NCBI GenBank assembly: GCA_959602645.1
Contig: CAUGTZ010000010.1
Coordinates: 1 to 64,000, forward strand
Direction of reading: 5' to 3'
Length of the DNA stretch: 64,000 bases
Source of the DNA: an uncultured Collinsella sp.
GTDB lineage: Bacteria; Actinomycetota; Coriobacteriia; Coriobacteriales; Coriobacteriaceae
Part shown: positions 7,823 to 16,916 of the stretch, piece after piece
How the letters are laid out: each line of letters opens with the position of its first letter
How positions within the stretch are numbered: position 1 is the first letter of the stretch
Translations under genes and position numbers: made by a program
The notes under the pieces: generated by a model
The model's input: only the letters and a program-made list of their open reading frames with translations
The model's database searches: none
What the model was told of the DNA's origin: nothing

Positions 7823-9277
7823 CTACTTCTCCCCCATCTTGCGGGCGCGCTCGCGCACGTCCTCAATCGTGGAAGCATAGCGGAAAGCCTGCTCGGGCAG
7901 GTCATCGGCCTTGCCGTCGACAATCTCGGCAAAAGAGCGGACGGTATCCTCGACGCGGACGTAGACACCGGGGTTGCCGGTGAACTTCTCGGCGACGTGG
8001 AAGGACTGCGAGAGGAACTGCTGAATCTTACGGGCACGGTTGACCGTAAGGCGCTGCTCCTCGGACAGCTCGTCCATACCCAGAATGGCGATGATGTCCT
8101 GAAGGTCGGAGTACTCCTGCAGGAGCTCCTGGACCTTGACGGCGACACGGTAGTGCTCCTCGCCGACGATCGAGGGATCGAGAGCGTCGGAGGAAGACGC
8201 AAGCGGGTCGATAGCCGGGAACAGGCCGAGCGACGAAATGCTACGCGAAAGAACCGTGGTGGCATCGAGGTGAGTAAACGTCGTGGCAGGCGCCGGATCG
8301 GTCAGGTCGTCTGCGGGGACGTAGACAGCCTGGACGGAGGTAATGGAGCCCGTCTTGGTCGAGGTAATGCGCTCCTGGAGGTCGCCCATCTCGGTTGCCA
8401 GCGTGGGCTGGTAACCAACGGCGGACGGCATACGGCCCAGCAGTGCGGAAACCTCGGAACCCGCCTGGGAGAAGCGGAAGATGTTGTCGATGAACAGCAG
8501 AACGTCCTGGCCGCGATCGCGGAAGTACTCAGCGGTGGTAAGGCCGGCCAGACCGATGCGCAGACGCGCTCCGGGCGGCTCGTTCATCTGACCATAGACC
8601 AAGCAGGTCTTGTCGATAACGCCAGACTCGCTCATCTCGAGATAAAGGTCGGTGCCCTCGCGGGTACGCTCGCCGACGCCGGTGAACACCGAGGTGCCGC
8701 CGTGCTCCTGGGCGAGGTTGTTGATGAGCTCCTGAATCAGAACGGTCTTGCCAACGCCGGCGCCGCCGAACAGGCCGGTCTTGCCGCCACGGATGTAGGG
8801 CTCGAGCAGGTCGACGGCCTTGATGCCGGTCTCGAAGATCTCGGTCTTGGTGGTGAGCTCGTCAAAGCGGGGCGCTGCATGGTGGATGGGGTAGAACTCC
8901 TCCACCTCGGGCATGGGCTTGCCGTCGACGGGCTTGCCCATGACGTTCCAAATGCGACCGAGCGTCTTGGGACCAACGGGCATCTTCATGGGCTCACCGG
9001 TATCGGTGGCGATGAGGCCGCGCTGCAGGCCGTCGGTCGAGGACATGGCGACCGTGCGGACGACGCCGCCCGGAAGCTGGCTCTCGACCTCGAGGATCGT
9101 GCTCAGATGACCGATCGGGGTCTCGGCCTCGACCGTGAGCGCGTTGTAGATCGGGGGCACCGCGCCGTCAAACTTGACGTCGACGACAGGGCCGATGATA
9201 CGCACGATGCGACCATCACCGGCAGTCGTCTTCTTGGTGGCTTCCTCGACCGCAAGCTTTACGGTGTTATTAGCCAT
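7823..9277 (-). CDS. atpD: ATP synthase beta subunit
   Basis: This is the catalytic F1 subunit, 484 residues. The P-loop GGAGVGKT, the GERTREG segment with the catalytic Glu, the Walker B LLFIDNIFRF and the DELSEEQ loop (DELSEED in most species) are visible. Its ATG overlaps the TAA of atpG by one base (TAATG), indicating translational coupling. Confidence 0.97.
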   Translation of the reverse strand: MANNTVKLAVEEATKKTTAGDGRIVRIIGPVVDVKFDGAVPPIYNALTVEAETPIGHLSTILEVESQLPGGVVRTVAMSSTDGLQRGLIATDTGEPMKMPVGPKTLGRIWNVMGKPVDGKPMPEVEEFYPIHHAAPRFDELTTKTEIFETGIKAVDLLEPYIRGGKTGLFGGAGVGKTVLIQELINNLAQEHGGTSVFTGVGERTREGTDLYLEMSESGVIDKTCLVYGQMNEPPGARLRIGLAGLTTAEYFRDRGQDVLLFIDNIFRFSQAGSEVSALLGRMPSAVGYQPTLATEMGDLQERITSTKTGSITSVQAVYVPADDLTDPAPATTFTHLDATTVLSRSISSLGLFPAIDPLASSSDALDPSIVGEEHYRVAVKVQELLQEYSDLQDIIAILGMDELSEEQRLTVNRARKIQQFLSQSFHVAEKFTGNPGVYVRVEDTVRSFAEIVDGKADDLPEQAFRYASTIEDVRERARKMGEK

Positions 9278-10185
9278 TACTGTTCCTCCAATGCTGAGGC
9301 TCCGCCGACGATCTCGTTAATCTCGGTCGTGATCGAAGCCTGGCGCACGCGACTATACGTGCGGGTAAGGGTCGAGATGATCGCGGTGGCGTTTTCCGTC
9401 GCGGAGTGCATGGCCTTGCGGCGTGCACCCTGCTCGGCAGCCGCCGAATCGATCAGGGCCTGGTAGATGACCGTCAGGATATAAGACGGCACAAGCTTGC
9501 CGAGAACATGCTCGGGAGAGGGCACGAACTCGAACGTGGACGAGATGCGCTTAGGGGCGTCGGTCTCGTTCTTACGCGGACCGTGGGCCATAGCGATCAT
9601 CTCGGGGTCGAGCGGCAACAGATGCTCGACGCGAAGCTCCTGATCCACGCGGTTCTTGGCGTGGTGGTAGACAAGCTCGACACGGTCAAGCTCACCGGCA
9701 CGATACGCATCGCAGATATGAGAGGAGATCATGCGGGCCTGATTGAAATCGGGCTCAGAGGAGTTGCCCTCAAAGTGCATGACAACGTTTGCGCGGTCAC
9801 GGAAATACGTGGCCGGTTTGCGCCCACACGCGATGATCTCGCACTCGATGCCGTCGTTCGCCCAAGAAGCGGCGAGCTTTTCGGCCGTGCGCTCCACCGT
9901 CGTATTGAAACCGCCGGCAAGGCCGCGGTCCGAGGCAATAACGACAATCAGGCCATGCTTGACGCTCTCATGCTTCTGCAGCATGGGATCGGTGCCCGAA
10001 CAGGAAGCGTCGCCGGCGACCGTCAACATGACGTCGGTCAGCGCCTCCTTATAGGGCTCGGCCTGCTTGGAGCGATCGAGGGCACGACGGATCTTGGCCG
10101 TAGAGACCATCTCCATCGTGCGCGTGATCTGCTTGGTCGTGGTAACCGAGGAGATTCGCTTCTTAATGTCGCGAAGGTTGGCCAT
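9277..10185 (-). CDS. atpG: ATP synthase gamma subunit
   Basis: This 302-residue central-stalk subunit shows the conserved N-terminal helix (IKKRISSVTTTKQITRTMEMVSTAKIR, given in part) and the C-terminal helix ending ITTEINEIVGGASALE, which form the rotating coiled coil. The middle AGGFNTT segment is also typical. It sits between atpA and atpD in the standard order. Confidence 0.95.
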   Translation of the reverse strand: MANLRDIKKRISSVTTTKQITRTMEMVSTAKIRRALDRSKQAEPYKEALTDVMLTVAGDASCSGTDPMLQKHESVKHGLIVVIASDRGLAGGFNTTVERTAEKLAASWANDGIECEIIACGRKPATYFRDRANVVMHFEGNSSEPDFNQARMISSHICDAYRAGELDRVELVYHHAKNRVDQELRVEHLLPLDPEMIAMAHGPRKNETDAPKRISSTFEFVPSPEHVLGKLVPSYILTVIYQALIDSAAAEQGARRKAMHSATENATAIISTLTRTYSRVRQASITTEINEIVGGASALEEQ

Positions 10186-10190
10186 GGGGC

Positions 10191-11789
10191 TTAGTTCTCC
10201 TCTGATCCAGAAACATCCGAATGGTGCTTGGCCATGAACTGCTGTTTGAAGTCGCCGATGACGCGCAAGAGCTCAGCCTTGGTGTCATCATCGATCTTCT
10301 TGGCGCGAACCTTGTCGAGCAGCGAGCCAAAGCCATTGTCCATGTACTCGATGAGCTCGGCACGGAAGGGCAGCACGTCGACGATCTCCAGGTCATCCAG
10401 GAAGCCCTCGTTGCCAGCGAACAGCGTAACGATCTGCTCGCCAACCTCAAACGGCTTGTAGCGCGGCTGCTTCAGGAGCTCGGTCATGCGAGCGCCATGG
10501 GTAAGCTGCTTCTGAGTGGCCTCGTCGAGGTCGGAGCCGAACTGCGTAAAGCCAGCGAGCTCCTGATAGGAAGCGAGGTCCAGACGGAGGTTGCCGGCGA
10601 CCTGCTTCATGGCCTTGGTCTGCGCATCGCCACCGACGCGGGACACGGAGATGCCCACGTCGACTGCCGGGCGCTGACCCTGGAAGAAGAGCTCGGACTG
10701 CAGGTAGATCTGACCATCGGTAATGGAAATGACGTTGGTCGGAATGTAGGCCGAGACGTCGCCGTCCTGGGTCTCGATGATCGGCAGTGCCGTCATGGAG
10801 CCGTAACCGTTCTTCTTGGACATCTTGACGGCACGCTCGAGCAGACGAGAGTGCAGGTAGAAGATGTCGCCAGGATAGGCCTCGCGTCCGGGCGGACGAT
10901 GCAGCGTCAGCGACATCTGACGGTAGGCCACAGCCTGCTTGGACAGGTCGTCGTAGATGACGAGCACGTGGCCGCCGGGGTTGGTCTCGCTGGCGGGCTT
11001 GCCGTCCTCGCCGTTGTACATGAAGAACTCGCCGATAGCGGCACCGGCCATAGGCGCGATGTACTGCATAGGGGCGGAATCGGCAGCGGTGGCCGAAACG
11101 ATGATGGTGTAGTCGAGCGCACCGTGCTGAGCGAGGGTCTCGCGGATGTTGGCAACCGTGGAGGCCTTCTGGCCGATGGCGACATAGATGCAGACCATGC
11201 CCTTGCCGCGCTGGTTGAGGATAGCGTCGATGGCGATGGCGGTCTTACCGGTCTTACGGTCGCCGATGATGAGCTCACGCTGACCGCGGCCAATAGGCAC
11301 CATGGAGTCGATAGCGAGCAGACCGGTCTGAACCGGCTCGCACACCGGGGTACGATCGATGACGCCGGGAGCCTTGAACTCGATGGGGCGACGGTGCGTG
11401 GCGACGATGTCGCCCAGGCCGTCGATGGGCTGGCCGAGCGGATTGACGACGCGGCCGAGCATGGCACGACTCACGGGGATATCCATAATGCGGCCAGTGG
11501 TGCGGCACTCGTCGCCTTCCTTGATGGAGTCGACGGCACCGAACAGAACGGCGCCGACCTCGTCACGGTCAAGGTTCTGGGCAAGGCCGAAGACGGTCTC
11601 ACCGGTATCGGAGCTCTTGAACTCCAGAAGCTCGCCTGCCATGGCGCTCTTGAGGCCGGAGACGCGCGCGATGCCGTCGCCTACCTCGTCGACCGTTGAA
11701 ACCTCATGCGTATCGACCGTCGCGGAGAGGCTCGTGAGCTGCTCCTGCAGTTTCTTGGCGATATCCTGGGCATTGAGGGTTTCGGACAT
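10191..11789 (-). CDS. atpA: ATP synthase alpha subunit
   Basis: This 532-residue non-catalytic nucleotide-binding F1 subunit has the P-loop GDRKTGKTAIA, the conserved ELIIGD lead-in and the PGREAYPGDIFYLHSRLLER block. The arginine finger lies in the ISVSRVGG segment. It overlaps atpH by one base in a TAATG junction. Confidence 0.97.
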   Translation of the reverse strand: MSETLNAQDIAKKLQEQLTSLSATVDTHEVSTVDEVGDGIARVSGLKSAMAGELLEFKSSDTGETVFGLAQNLDRDEVGAVLFGAVDSIKEGDECRTTGRIMDIPVSRAMLGRVVNPLGQPIDGLGDIVATHRRPIEFKAPGVIDRTPVCEPVQTGLLAIDSMVPIGRGQRELIIGDRKTGKTAIAIDAILNQRGKGMVCIYVAIGQKASTVANIRETLAQHGALDYTIIVSATAADSAPMQYIAPMAGAAIGEFFMYNGEDGKPASETNPGGHVLVIYDDLSKQAVAYRQMSLTLHRPPGREAYPGDIFYLHSRLLERAVKMSKKNGYGSMTALPIIETQDGDVSAYIPTNVISITDGQIYLQSELFFQGQRPAVDVGISVSRVGGDAQTKAMKQVAGNLRLDLASYQELAGFTQFGSDLDEATQKQLTHGARMTELLKQPRYKPFEVGEQIVTLFAGNEGFLDDLEIVDVLPFRAELIEYMDNGFGSLLDKVRAKKIDDDTKAELLRVIGDFKQQFMAKHHSDVSGSEEN

Positions 11790-12265
11790 TAGGCTTCACC
11801 TCCGTACGAATTAGCAGAGTTTGCGAGGGTCTCCTGCGCGATGCGCAGCTGCGTCTTGACGGAAATGTCACGACGCTCGCCGCGGGCCTCGAGCACTAGG
11901 CCGCCCACGATAGACGGGTCGACCTGCTCGATAAGGAATACCTTGCGGCCGAAGTCCTGCTCGCATTTCTTAGTGATGGTTTGACGCAGCTCGTCGTCGA
12001 GCGGGATCGCCGTGGTGACGGTCACGCCCACTACATCCTCGTCTTCCTCGGCAACATACTTAAAGGCAGCTGCCACCTTGGGAAGAAGGTCGAGCTGGTC
12101 GCGCTTGGACATGGTGTCGAGCACGGCGATGATCTCGGGGCTGGCAGAAGCCAAGCGCTCGATCATCTCGAGGTCCTCGAACACATGGTTCTCGGCCTTA
12201 GCGGCTTCCAGAAGGGAGCGCGCGTAGGTCTCGAGCACCTTGTCCTGATAGCGGCTAGTCGGCAT
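11789..12265 (-). CDS. atpH: ATP synthase delta subunit
   Basis: This 158-residue delta (OSCP-type) chain links F1 to the peripheral stalk. The N-terminal YARSLLEAA and C-terminal IDPSIVGGLVLEARGERRDIS-type block (here VDPSIVGGLVLEA) mark the family. It overlaps the end of atpF by 11 nt. Confidence 0.93.
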   Translation of the reverse strand: MPTSRYQDKVLETYARSLLEAAKAENHVFEDLEMIERLASASPEIIAVLDTMSKRDQLDLLPKVAAAFKYVAEEDEDVVGVTVTTAIPLDDELRQTITKKCEQDFGRKVFLIEQVDPSIVGGLVLEARGERRDISVKTQLRIAQETLANSANSYGGEA

Positions 12266-12857
12266 TCAGGCTACCTGCTTCCTGGATGTAGCGCTCGATG
12301 AGCTTCTTCTGCTCGGCATCGTCCTCGAGTGCCTCGCCCACGATCTTGGTGGCGACGGCAACGGACAGGTCGGCGATGGAGCTCGCGGCACCGGCGTAAA
12401 TGGACTTGCGCTCGTCCTCGACGGTCGTATGGGCCTTGGCGATGATCTCCTCGGCCTCCTTGTGAGCAGCCTCGATGATACGGGCGCGCTCGGACTCGGC
12501 GTCCTTACGGGCCTCGAGAACGATGTCGGCAGCCTGACGACGGGCGTCGGTGACGATCGAGTCGGACTCAGCGCGCTTGGCGATAGCCTCCTGCTTGGTC
12601 TTCTCGGCCTCGTCGAGGCTCTCCTCGATCTTCTTGCCGCGCTCCTCCATGGTTTTCATGATGCCCGGCAGGGCGACCTTGGCCAGCACGATCCAGATGA
12701 TCAGGAAGGCGATAAGCGCCGGGATGAACTCCGCCATCTTAGGGATGAGGATGTCCGCACCGGCAGCGCCGTCCTCGGCGAACGCGGAAACCGGCATGAG
12801 CAGCGCGGCCGCGGACGCGGAGAGTGCGATCGCGCTCTTCTGGGATGAAAGATTCAT
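12255..12857 (-). CDS. atpF: ATP synthase b subunit
   Basis: This 200-residue peripheral stalk subunit has an N-terminal hydrophobic stretch, possibly an uncleaved signal-like segment (residues 8-27), before the membrane helix at about 42-65. A long charged Glu/Lys/Ala coiled coil (about 70-160) then dimerises and reaches the delta subunit. The extra N-terminal segment is common in Actinobacteria. Confidence 0.93.
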   Translation of the reverse strand: MNLSSQKSAIALSASAAALLMPVSAFAEDGAAGADILIPKMAEFIPALIAFLIIWIVLAKVALPGIMKTMEERGKKIEESLDEAEKTKQEAIAKRAESDSIVTDARRQAADIVLEARKDAESERARIIEAAHKEAEEIIAKAHTTVEDERKSIYAGAASSIADLSVAVATKIVGEALEDDAEQKKLIERYIQEAGSLNAD

Positions 12858-12872
12858 ACTTGACGCTCCGTG

Positions 12873-13067
12873 CTATTTAACGATCAGCGCGACAACGAAG
12901 CCGATCAGAGCCAGAGCCTCGCCGAAGGCGGAGCCCATGATGAAGACGGTGAACACGCGGCCCTGGACCTCAGGCTGACGGGCCATAGCACCCGTAGCAC
13001 CCAGAGCAGACAGGCCGATAGCAAGACCAGCGCCGATAACACCGAGACCGTAACCGATAACTCCCAC
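12873..13067 (-). CDS. atpE: ATP synthase c subunit
   Basis: This 64-residue proteolipid forms the membrane rotor ring. Two hydrophobic helices flank the polar loop ARQPE, and the ion-binding carboxylate is Glu50 in FGEALALIGF. The ES/TxxY-type residues of sodium-binding rings are absent, so a proton ring is the likelier reading. At 64 residues it is shorter than most c subunits. Confidence 0.95.
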   Translation of the reverse strand: MGVIGYGLGVIGAGLAIGLSALGATGAMARQPEVQGRVFTVFIMGSAFGEALALIGFVVALIVK

Positions 13068-13191
13068 GATTCCTCCTTTGTCGTGCGTGTCTTATTTCAC
13101 GCAGGATAACCTTTTTATAACTGCCGGGCTCCATGGGTACGGGCACCGGCGGTTTAACGAATTGCCTTACCTTTAAGGCGCGAACGGAAGA
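13068..13191. other. atpB-atpE intercistronic gap
   Basis: This 124-bp gap is the longest within the ATP synthase operon. It holds a weak GCCGG...CCGGC stem and an AGGAGG-type ribosome site for atpE near 13073. Longer leaders before atpE are common because the c subunit is needed in excess, but no firm structure can be assigned here. Confidence 0.35.
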
Positions 13192-13995
13192 CTACTCCTC
13201 CTCCGCGACCTCCTCTGCCTCAGAGACATACACGGCGGTAAGGACCGTGAAGACGTAAGCCTGGATAGCGCCGACCACAAGCTCGATCGCATAGATCAGG
13301 ATGAGGATGGCAAGCCAGGCCAGCGAAGGCAGGGCGCCGACGGCGTGCGCCGCGGAAACCTGCTGAAGCAGCGGCTGCATGAACATGCTCGCCATGATGG
13401 CGAACGAGCCCATGACCACGTGTCCTGCGAACATGTTGCAGAACAGACGGACGGCGAGCGTGATGAGGCGCAGGAAGGTCGAGAAAAGCTCGACGACCCA
13501 CACGAGCACGTTCATCGGGAAGCTCACGCCCTGCGGGGCGAGGCTCTTGATGTAGCCGATCACGCCGTGAGCCTTGCATCCGTAGTAGATGAAGTACACG
13601 AAGGCGAAAATGGCGAGTGCGGCGGTGGAGCCGATTGCGCCGGTGCCGGGCTTCATTCCCGGGATCAGGCCGATCATGTTATTGATCAGGATGAACAGGA
13701 AAAGCGAGCACAGGAACGGGAAGTGCTTCTTCCAGTTCTCACCCACGACGCCCTTGCCGATATCGTTCTCGACGTACTCGATGATGTACTCGAAACCGTT
13801 GACGAAGAAGCCCTTGGGAACCAGGGTCTGCTTCTTCTTGAACACGGCCAGGACGATCAGGAGCACGATCGTGGAGACGATCAGCCAAAACGAGTACTGC
13901 GTGATGCCGCAGCTCAGATCGCCCACGACAGGGGTGGAGCTGAACTCGCTGACCAGATGATTAATCTCATCAGGCAGCTTTTCAAAAATTTCCAC
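13192..13995 (-). CDS. atpB: ATP synthase a subunit
   Basis: This 267-residue multi-pass protein forms the ion channel beside the c ring. The essential arginine lies in the FLRLITLAVRLFCNMFAGH-type helix (SLAVR equivalent), and the C-terminal helix AIELVVGAIQAYVFTVLT is diagnostic. It lies 3 nt after the preceding small membrane gene. Confidence 0.95.
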   Translation of the reverse strand: MEIFEKLPDEINHLVSEFSSTPVVGDLSCGITQYSFWLIVSTIVLLIVLAVFKKKQTLVPKGFFVNGFEYIIEYVENDIGKGVVGENWKKHFPFLCSLFLFILINNMIGLIPGMKPGTGAIGSTAALAIFAFVYFIYYGCKAHGVIGYIKSLAPQGVSFPMNVLVWVVELFSTFLRLITLAVRLFCNMFAGHVVMGSFAIMASMFMQPLLQQVSAAHAVGALPSLAWLAILILIYAIELVVGAIQAYVFTVLTAVYVSEAEEVAEEE

Positions 13996-13998
13996 GAC

Positions 13999-14310
13999 TT
14001 ACCTTTCGACCTCATGAGGATCTCGCAGCGCCTTGGCGACACGAACCGCGCAGGCAGCCATAAAGGCCACGAAGCCGATCGCCTCGCCCAGGAGGAACAT
14101 GCGAAATGCCTCTCCGAACAACACAAACACAACCAAGGTAAAGACGAGCAGGGCGATTGCCGAGACCGCCAGACTCACCATACCCTTGAGCATGTCCGCA
14201 TTCTGCTTATCGTCAAGAACCGGCTTGAGCGTAAAGACAAAGGGAAGGAAGGCAATTGCGCCCGCGATGGCGCCTGCAACGATAGCGAGCAGATCGGCTA
14301 TCTGAAACAC
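13999..14310 (-). CDS. AtpI-like small membrane protein of the ATP synthase operon
   Basis: This is a small hydrophobic protein with about four predicted membrane helices, directly ahead of atpB. Position and character suggest the poorly conserved AtpI/UncI role of helping c-ring assembly, but no clear signature is visible. The GTG at 14310 has GAGG six bases upstream and gives 103 residues; an ATG at 14385 would give 128 residues with a basic leader. The true start is uncertain. Confidence 0.65.
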   Translation of the reverse strand: MFQIADLLAIVAGAIAGAIAFLPFVFTLKPVLDDKQNADMLKGMVSLAVSAIALLVFTLVVFVLFGEAFRMFLLGEAIGFVAFMAACAVRVAKALRDPHEVER

Positions 14311-14514
14311 TGGCGTCCTCACTTTCCTTTTTAACGCCTCACAGAACAGTTCCCGCCAAACATTGGTGAATATTGTACGAGCCAATCGCTAAAGTACAAC
14401 CGAAAAAGCATCGGTTAATACGCACCTGTTCGTTTTCTTAAGACCTTCTTTATGCCGCAGGTACGGTAATACGTTTTTCTCGAACCCTGCAGGGCAAAAC
14501 GTCCGTTAACAGGA

Positions 14515-14549
14515 GTGCGCGCGGTCGCCTTTTGTTCGTCCGCGCGCAC
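14515..14549. repeat. 10-bp-arm inverted repeat
   Basis: GTGCGCGCGG and CCGCGCGCAC flank a 15-nt loop in the gap between upp and the ATP synthase operon. No T tract follows on either strand, so it is not called a terminator. The surrounding gap (14386-14590) should contain the promoter of the ATP synthase operon, but no clear -35/-10 pair was recognised. Confidence 0.5.
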
Positions 14550-14590
14550 CGTTTCTTCGTATTTGCAGCCGCGGCCGTTTAGCCCAGCGA

Positions 14591-15238
14591 CTAGAGCGTG
14601 CCGTAGATGCGGTCGCCGGCGTCGCCCAGGCCGGGAACGATGTAGGCGGCCTCGTTGAGATGGTCATCGATGGCGCACGTATAAATATGTACGTCAGGAT
14701 CCTTCTCGGTCAGCGACTTGAGGCCCTCGGGCGCGGCGACGATGCACAGCATGCGGATGTCCTTGACACCGCGCTCGCGCAGGTAGCTGATAGCCATCTC
14801 GGCCGAACCGCCCGTGGCGAGCATGGGGTCGACAACCAGGCAGATACGCTGGTCGATATCCTTGGGCATCTTGCAGTAATACTCATGCGGCTCGTGGGTG
14901 ACCTCGTCGCGCTCCATGCCGATGTGGCCCACGCGAGCGGAGGGCACCAGGTCGAGGATGCCGTCGACCATGCCAAGGCCCGCACGCAGGATGGGCACGA
15001 TGGCGAGTTTCTTGCCGGCAAGCTGTTTGAACGTGGCGGTAGTGATGGGGGTCTCGACCTCGACGTCTTCCATAGGCAGGTCGCGCATGGCCTCGTAGCC
15101 GTCAAAGAGCGCAAGCTCGCGCACGAGCTGGCGGAACTGGTTGGTGCCGGTGTTTTTATCGCGCAGGATCGACAGCTTGTGCTGAACGAGCGGGTGATCG
15201 ACAAGCGTCACACGGGACGCATCATAGGTGACGGTCAT
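14591..15238 (-). CDS. upp: Uracil phosphoribosyltransferase
   Basis: This 215-residue pyrimidine-salvage enzyme makes UMP from uracil and PRPP. The PRPP loop VVDPMLATGGSA, the PILRAGLGMVDG block and the C-terminal PGLGDAGDRIYGT are characteristic. The start at 15238 (MTVTYDAS) is preceded by AAAGGGG; an upstream extension to 15307 is unlike the family. It is a single minus-strand gene. Confidence 0.96.
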   Translation of the reverse strand: MTVTYDASRVTLVDHPLVQHKLSILRDKNTGTNQFRQLVRELALFDGYEAMRDLPMEDVEVETPITTATFKQLAGKKLAIVPILRAGLGMVDGILDLVPSARVGHIGMERDEVTHEPHEYYCKMPKDIDQRICLVVDPMLATGGSAEMAISYLRERGVKDIRMLCIVAAPEGLKSLTEKDPDVHIYTCAIDDHLNEAAYIVPGLGDAGDRIYGTL

Positions 15239-15361
15239 GGGTTGATTGCCCCTTTCGTTGCGGCCGCAAAACGGCCTTGCTGACAAGGCGCGCAGCAATG
15301 TCGCCACCGCACGCCATACATTAGTTTAGCGGTTTGTTGTATCGAGCAGCCCATCGCAGCC

Positions 15362-16903
15362 CTACTGTGAGGTGCTGAGCGAGCGCCTGACTGCATCACG
15401 CCAGCCCGCAAGGTTTTGCTCGCGGCGCTCGGCGGACATGTGGGGAAGGAAGGTCCTAACGATCTGGGCATTTTGCTCCAGCTCTTCCAGGTCTTCCCAA
15501 TAGCCGACGGCAAGACCCGCCAAGTACGCGGCACCGATTGCCGTGGTCTCCACCGTCTCGCATTGCAGCACGGGGATATCCAGCAGGTCGGCCTGGAATT
15601 GCATGATGAACTCGTTGCGCGAGGCACCGCCATCGACAGACAGGCGCTCAATCGAAAGCCCCACGTCCTGCTCCATGGCGCGCAGCACGTCGTAGCTCTG
15701 ATATGCCATGGATTCGCAGGCGGCACGTACGATGGTCGCACGGCTCGAGGCGCCGGTCAGACCGCACACGATACCGCGAGCATGCGGGTCCCACCAGGGA
15801 GCACCCAAACCCGCAAAGGCGGGAACGAAGTAGCAGCCCTCGTTGTCGCTAATCGAAGCGGCGAGTTGTGCCGACTCGCTCACGCTCGAGATGATGCCCA
15901 TGTTGTTGCGAAGCCAGTTCATCGTTGAGCCGGCGGCAAAAATAGAGCCCTCGAGCGCATAGCTGACTTTGCCGTCCGCAGCGATACCGATGGTGGAGAC
16001 CAGGCCATTCTTGGATTCGACGATCTCGTCGCCGGTGTTCATGAGCATAAAGCAACCCGTGCCATAGGTGTTTTTGGTCTGGCCGGGACGGAAACAGCAG
16101 TGGCCGAACAGCGACGCCTGTTGGTCACCCGCCACGCCCATGATGGGCGGCATGTTGGTCATGATGTCGCTCGCGACGCGGCCGTAGTCGCCCGAGCTCC
16201 AGCGAACCTCGGGCATCATGGAACGTGGAACGTCAAAGCGTGCCAGCAGGTCGTCGTCCCAATCGAGCGTATGGATATTAAAGAGTGCCGTGCGGCTGGC
16301 ATTGGTGTAGTCGGTGGCAAAGACCTGGCCGCCGGTGAGGTTGTAGATGAGCCAGGTGTCGATGGTGCCAAACATGAGGTCGCCCGCCGCCGCGCTTTCG
16401 CGTGCGCCGTCGACGTTGTCGAGAATCCACTGCACCTTGGAGGCCGAGAAATACGGGTCGAGCGTGAGTCCCGTGCGGGAGCGCACCAGCCCTTCTGCGC
16501 CCTGCTCGACAAGCTCGTCGATCAGAGGTGCGGTACGGCGGCACTGCCATACGATAGCGTTATAGATCGGCTGACCGCTCACACGGTCCCAGACCACCGT
16601 GGTCTCGCGCTGGTTGGAGATGCCGATGGCGGCAATGCGGTCGGAGTGGATACCGCTCTTAAACTGGACTTCCATCATGACGGCGATCTGGCTAGCAAGG
16701 ACCGCCATGGGGTCTTGCTCCACCCAGCCGGGACGCGGGAAGCTGGTTTTGACGCTGCGACGTGCCTGCGCGACGATGCATCCGTACTCGTCGACGATGG
16801 TCGCAAGTACCGAGGTGGTGCCGCAGTCGAGCGCCATGATGTAGGAACCGCCAAAGTCAAACGAGGCATCTTCCATGCCCAGGCTGCCCAGATTCAACGA
16901 CAT
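15362..16903 (-). CDS. glpK: Glycerol kinase
   Basis: This 513-residue FGGY-family kinase makes glycerol-3-phosphate. The N-terminal ALDCGTTSV phosphate loop, GWVEQDP, GISNQRETT and the C-terminal VDGGASRN block follow the GlpK pattern, with LAVGYW near the end. A short N-terminal extension (about 20 residues) precedes the ATPase core. It lies 13 nt downstream of the TsaC-like gene, so the two are probably co-transcribed. No glycerol facilitator or dehydrogenase is adjacent. Confidence 0.93.
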   Translation of the reverse strand: MSLNLGSLGMEDASFDFGGSYIMALDCGTTSVLATIVDEYGCIVAQARRSVKTSFPRPGWVEQDPMAVLASQIAVMMEVQFKSGIHSDRIAAIGISNQRETTVVWDRVSGQPIYNAIVWQCRRTAPLIDELVEQGAEGLVRSRTGLTLDPYFSASKVQWILDNVDGARESAAAGDLMFGTIDTWLIYNLTGGQVFATDYTNASRTALFNIHTLDWDDDLLARFDVPRSMMPEVRWSSGDYGRVASDIMTNMPPIMGVAGDQQASLFGHCCFRPGQTKNTYGTGCFMLMNTGDEIVESKNGLVSTIGIAADGKVSYALEGSIFAAGSTMNWLRNNMGIISSVSESAQLAASISDNEGCYFVPAFAGLGAPWWDPHARGIVCGLTGASSRATIVRAACESMAYQSYDVLRAMEQDVGLSIERLSVDGGASRNEFIMQFQADLLDIPVLQCETVETTAIGAAYLAGLAVGYWEDLEELEQNAQIVRTFLPHMSAERREQNLAGWRDAVRRSLSTSQ

Positions 16904-16916
16904 CGCTTAAACCTTT

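Noticed and set aside
7430..9466. A 678-codon open frame on the plus strand opposite atpC, atpD and part of atpG
   Set aside because: The opposite strand encodes unmistakable ATP synthase subunits; this frame shows no motif and has shadow-like composition.
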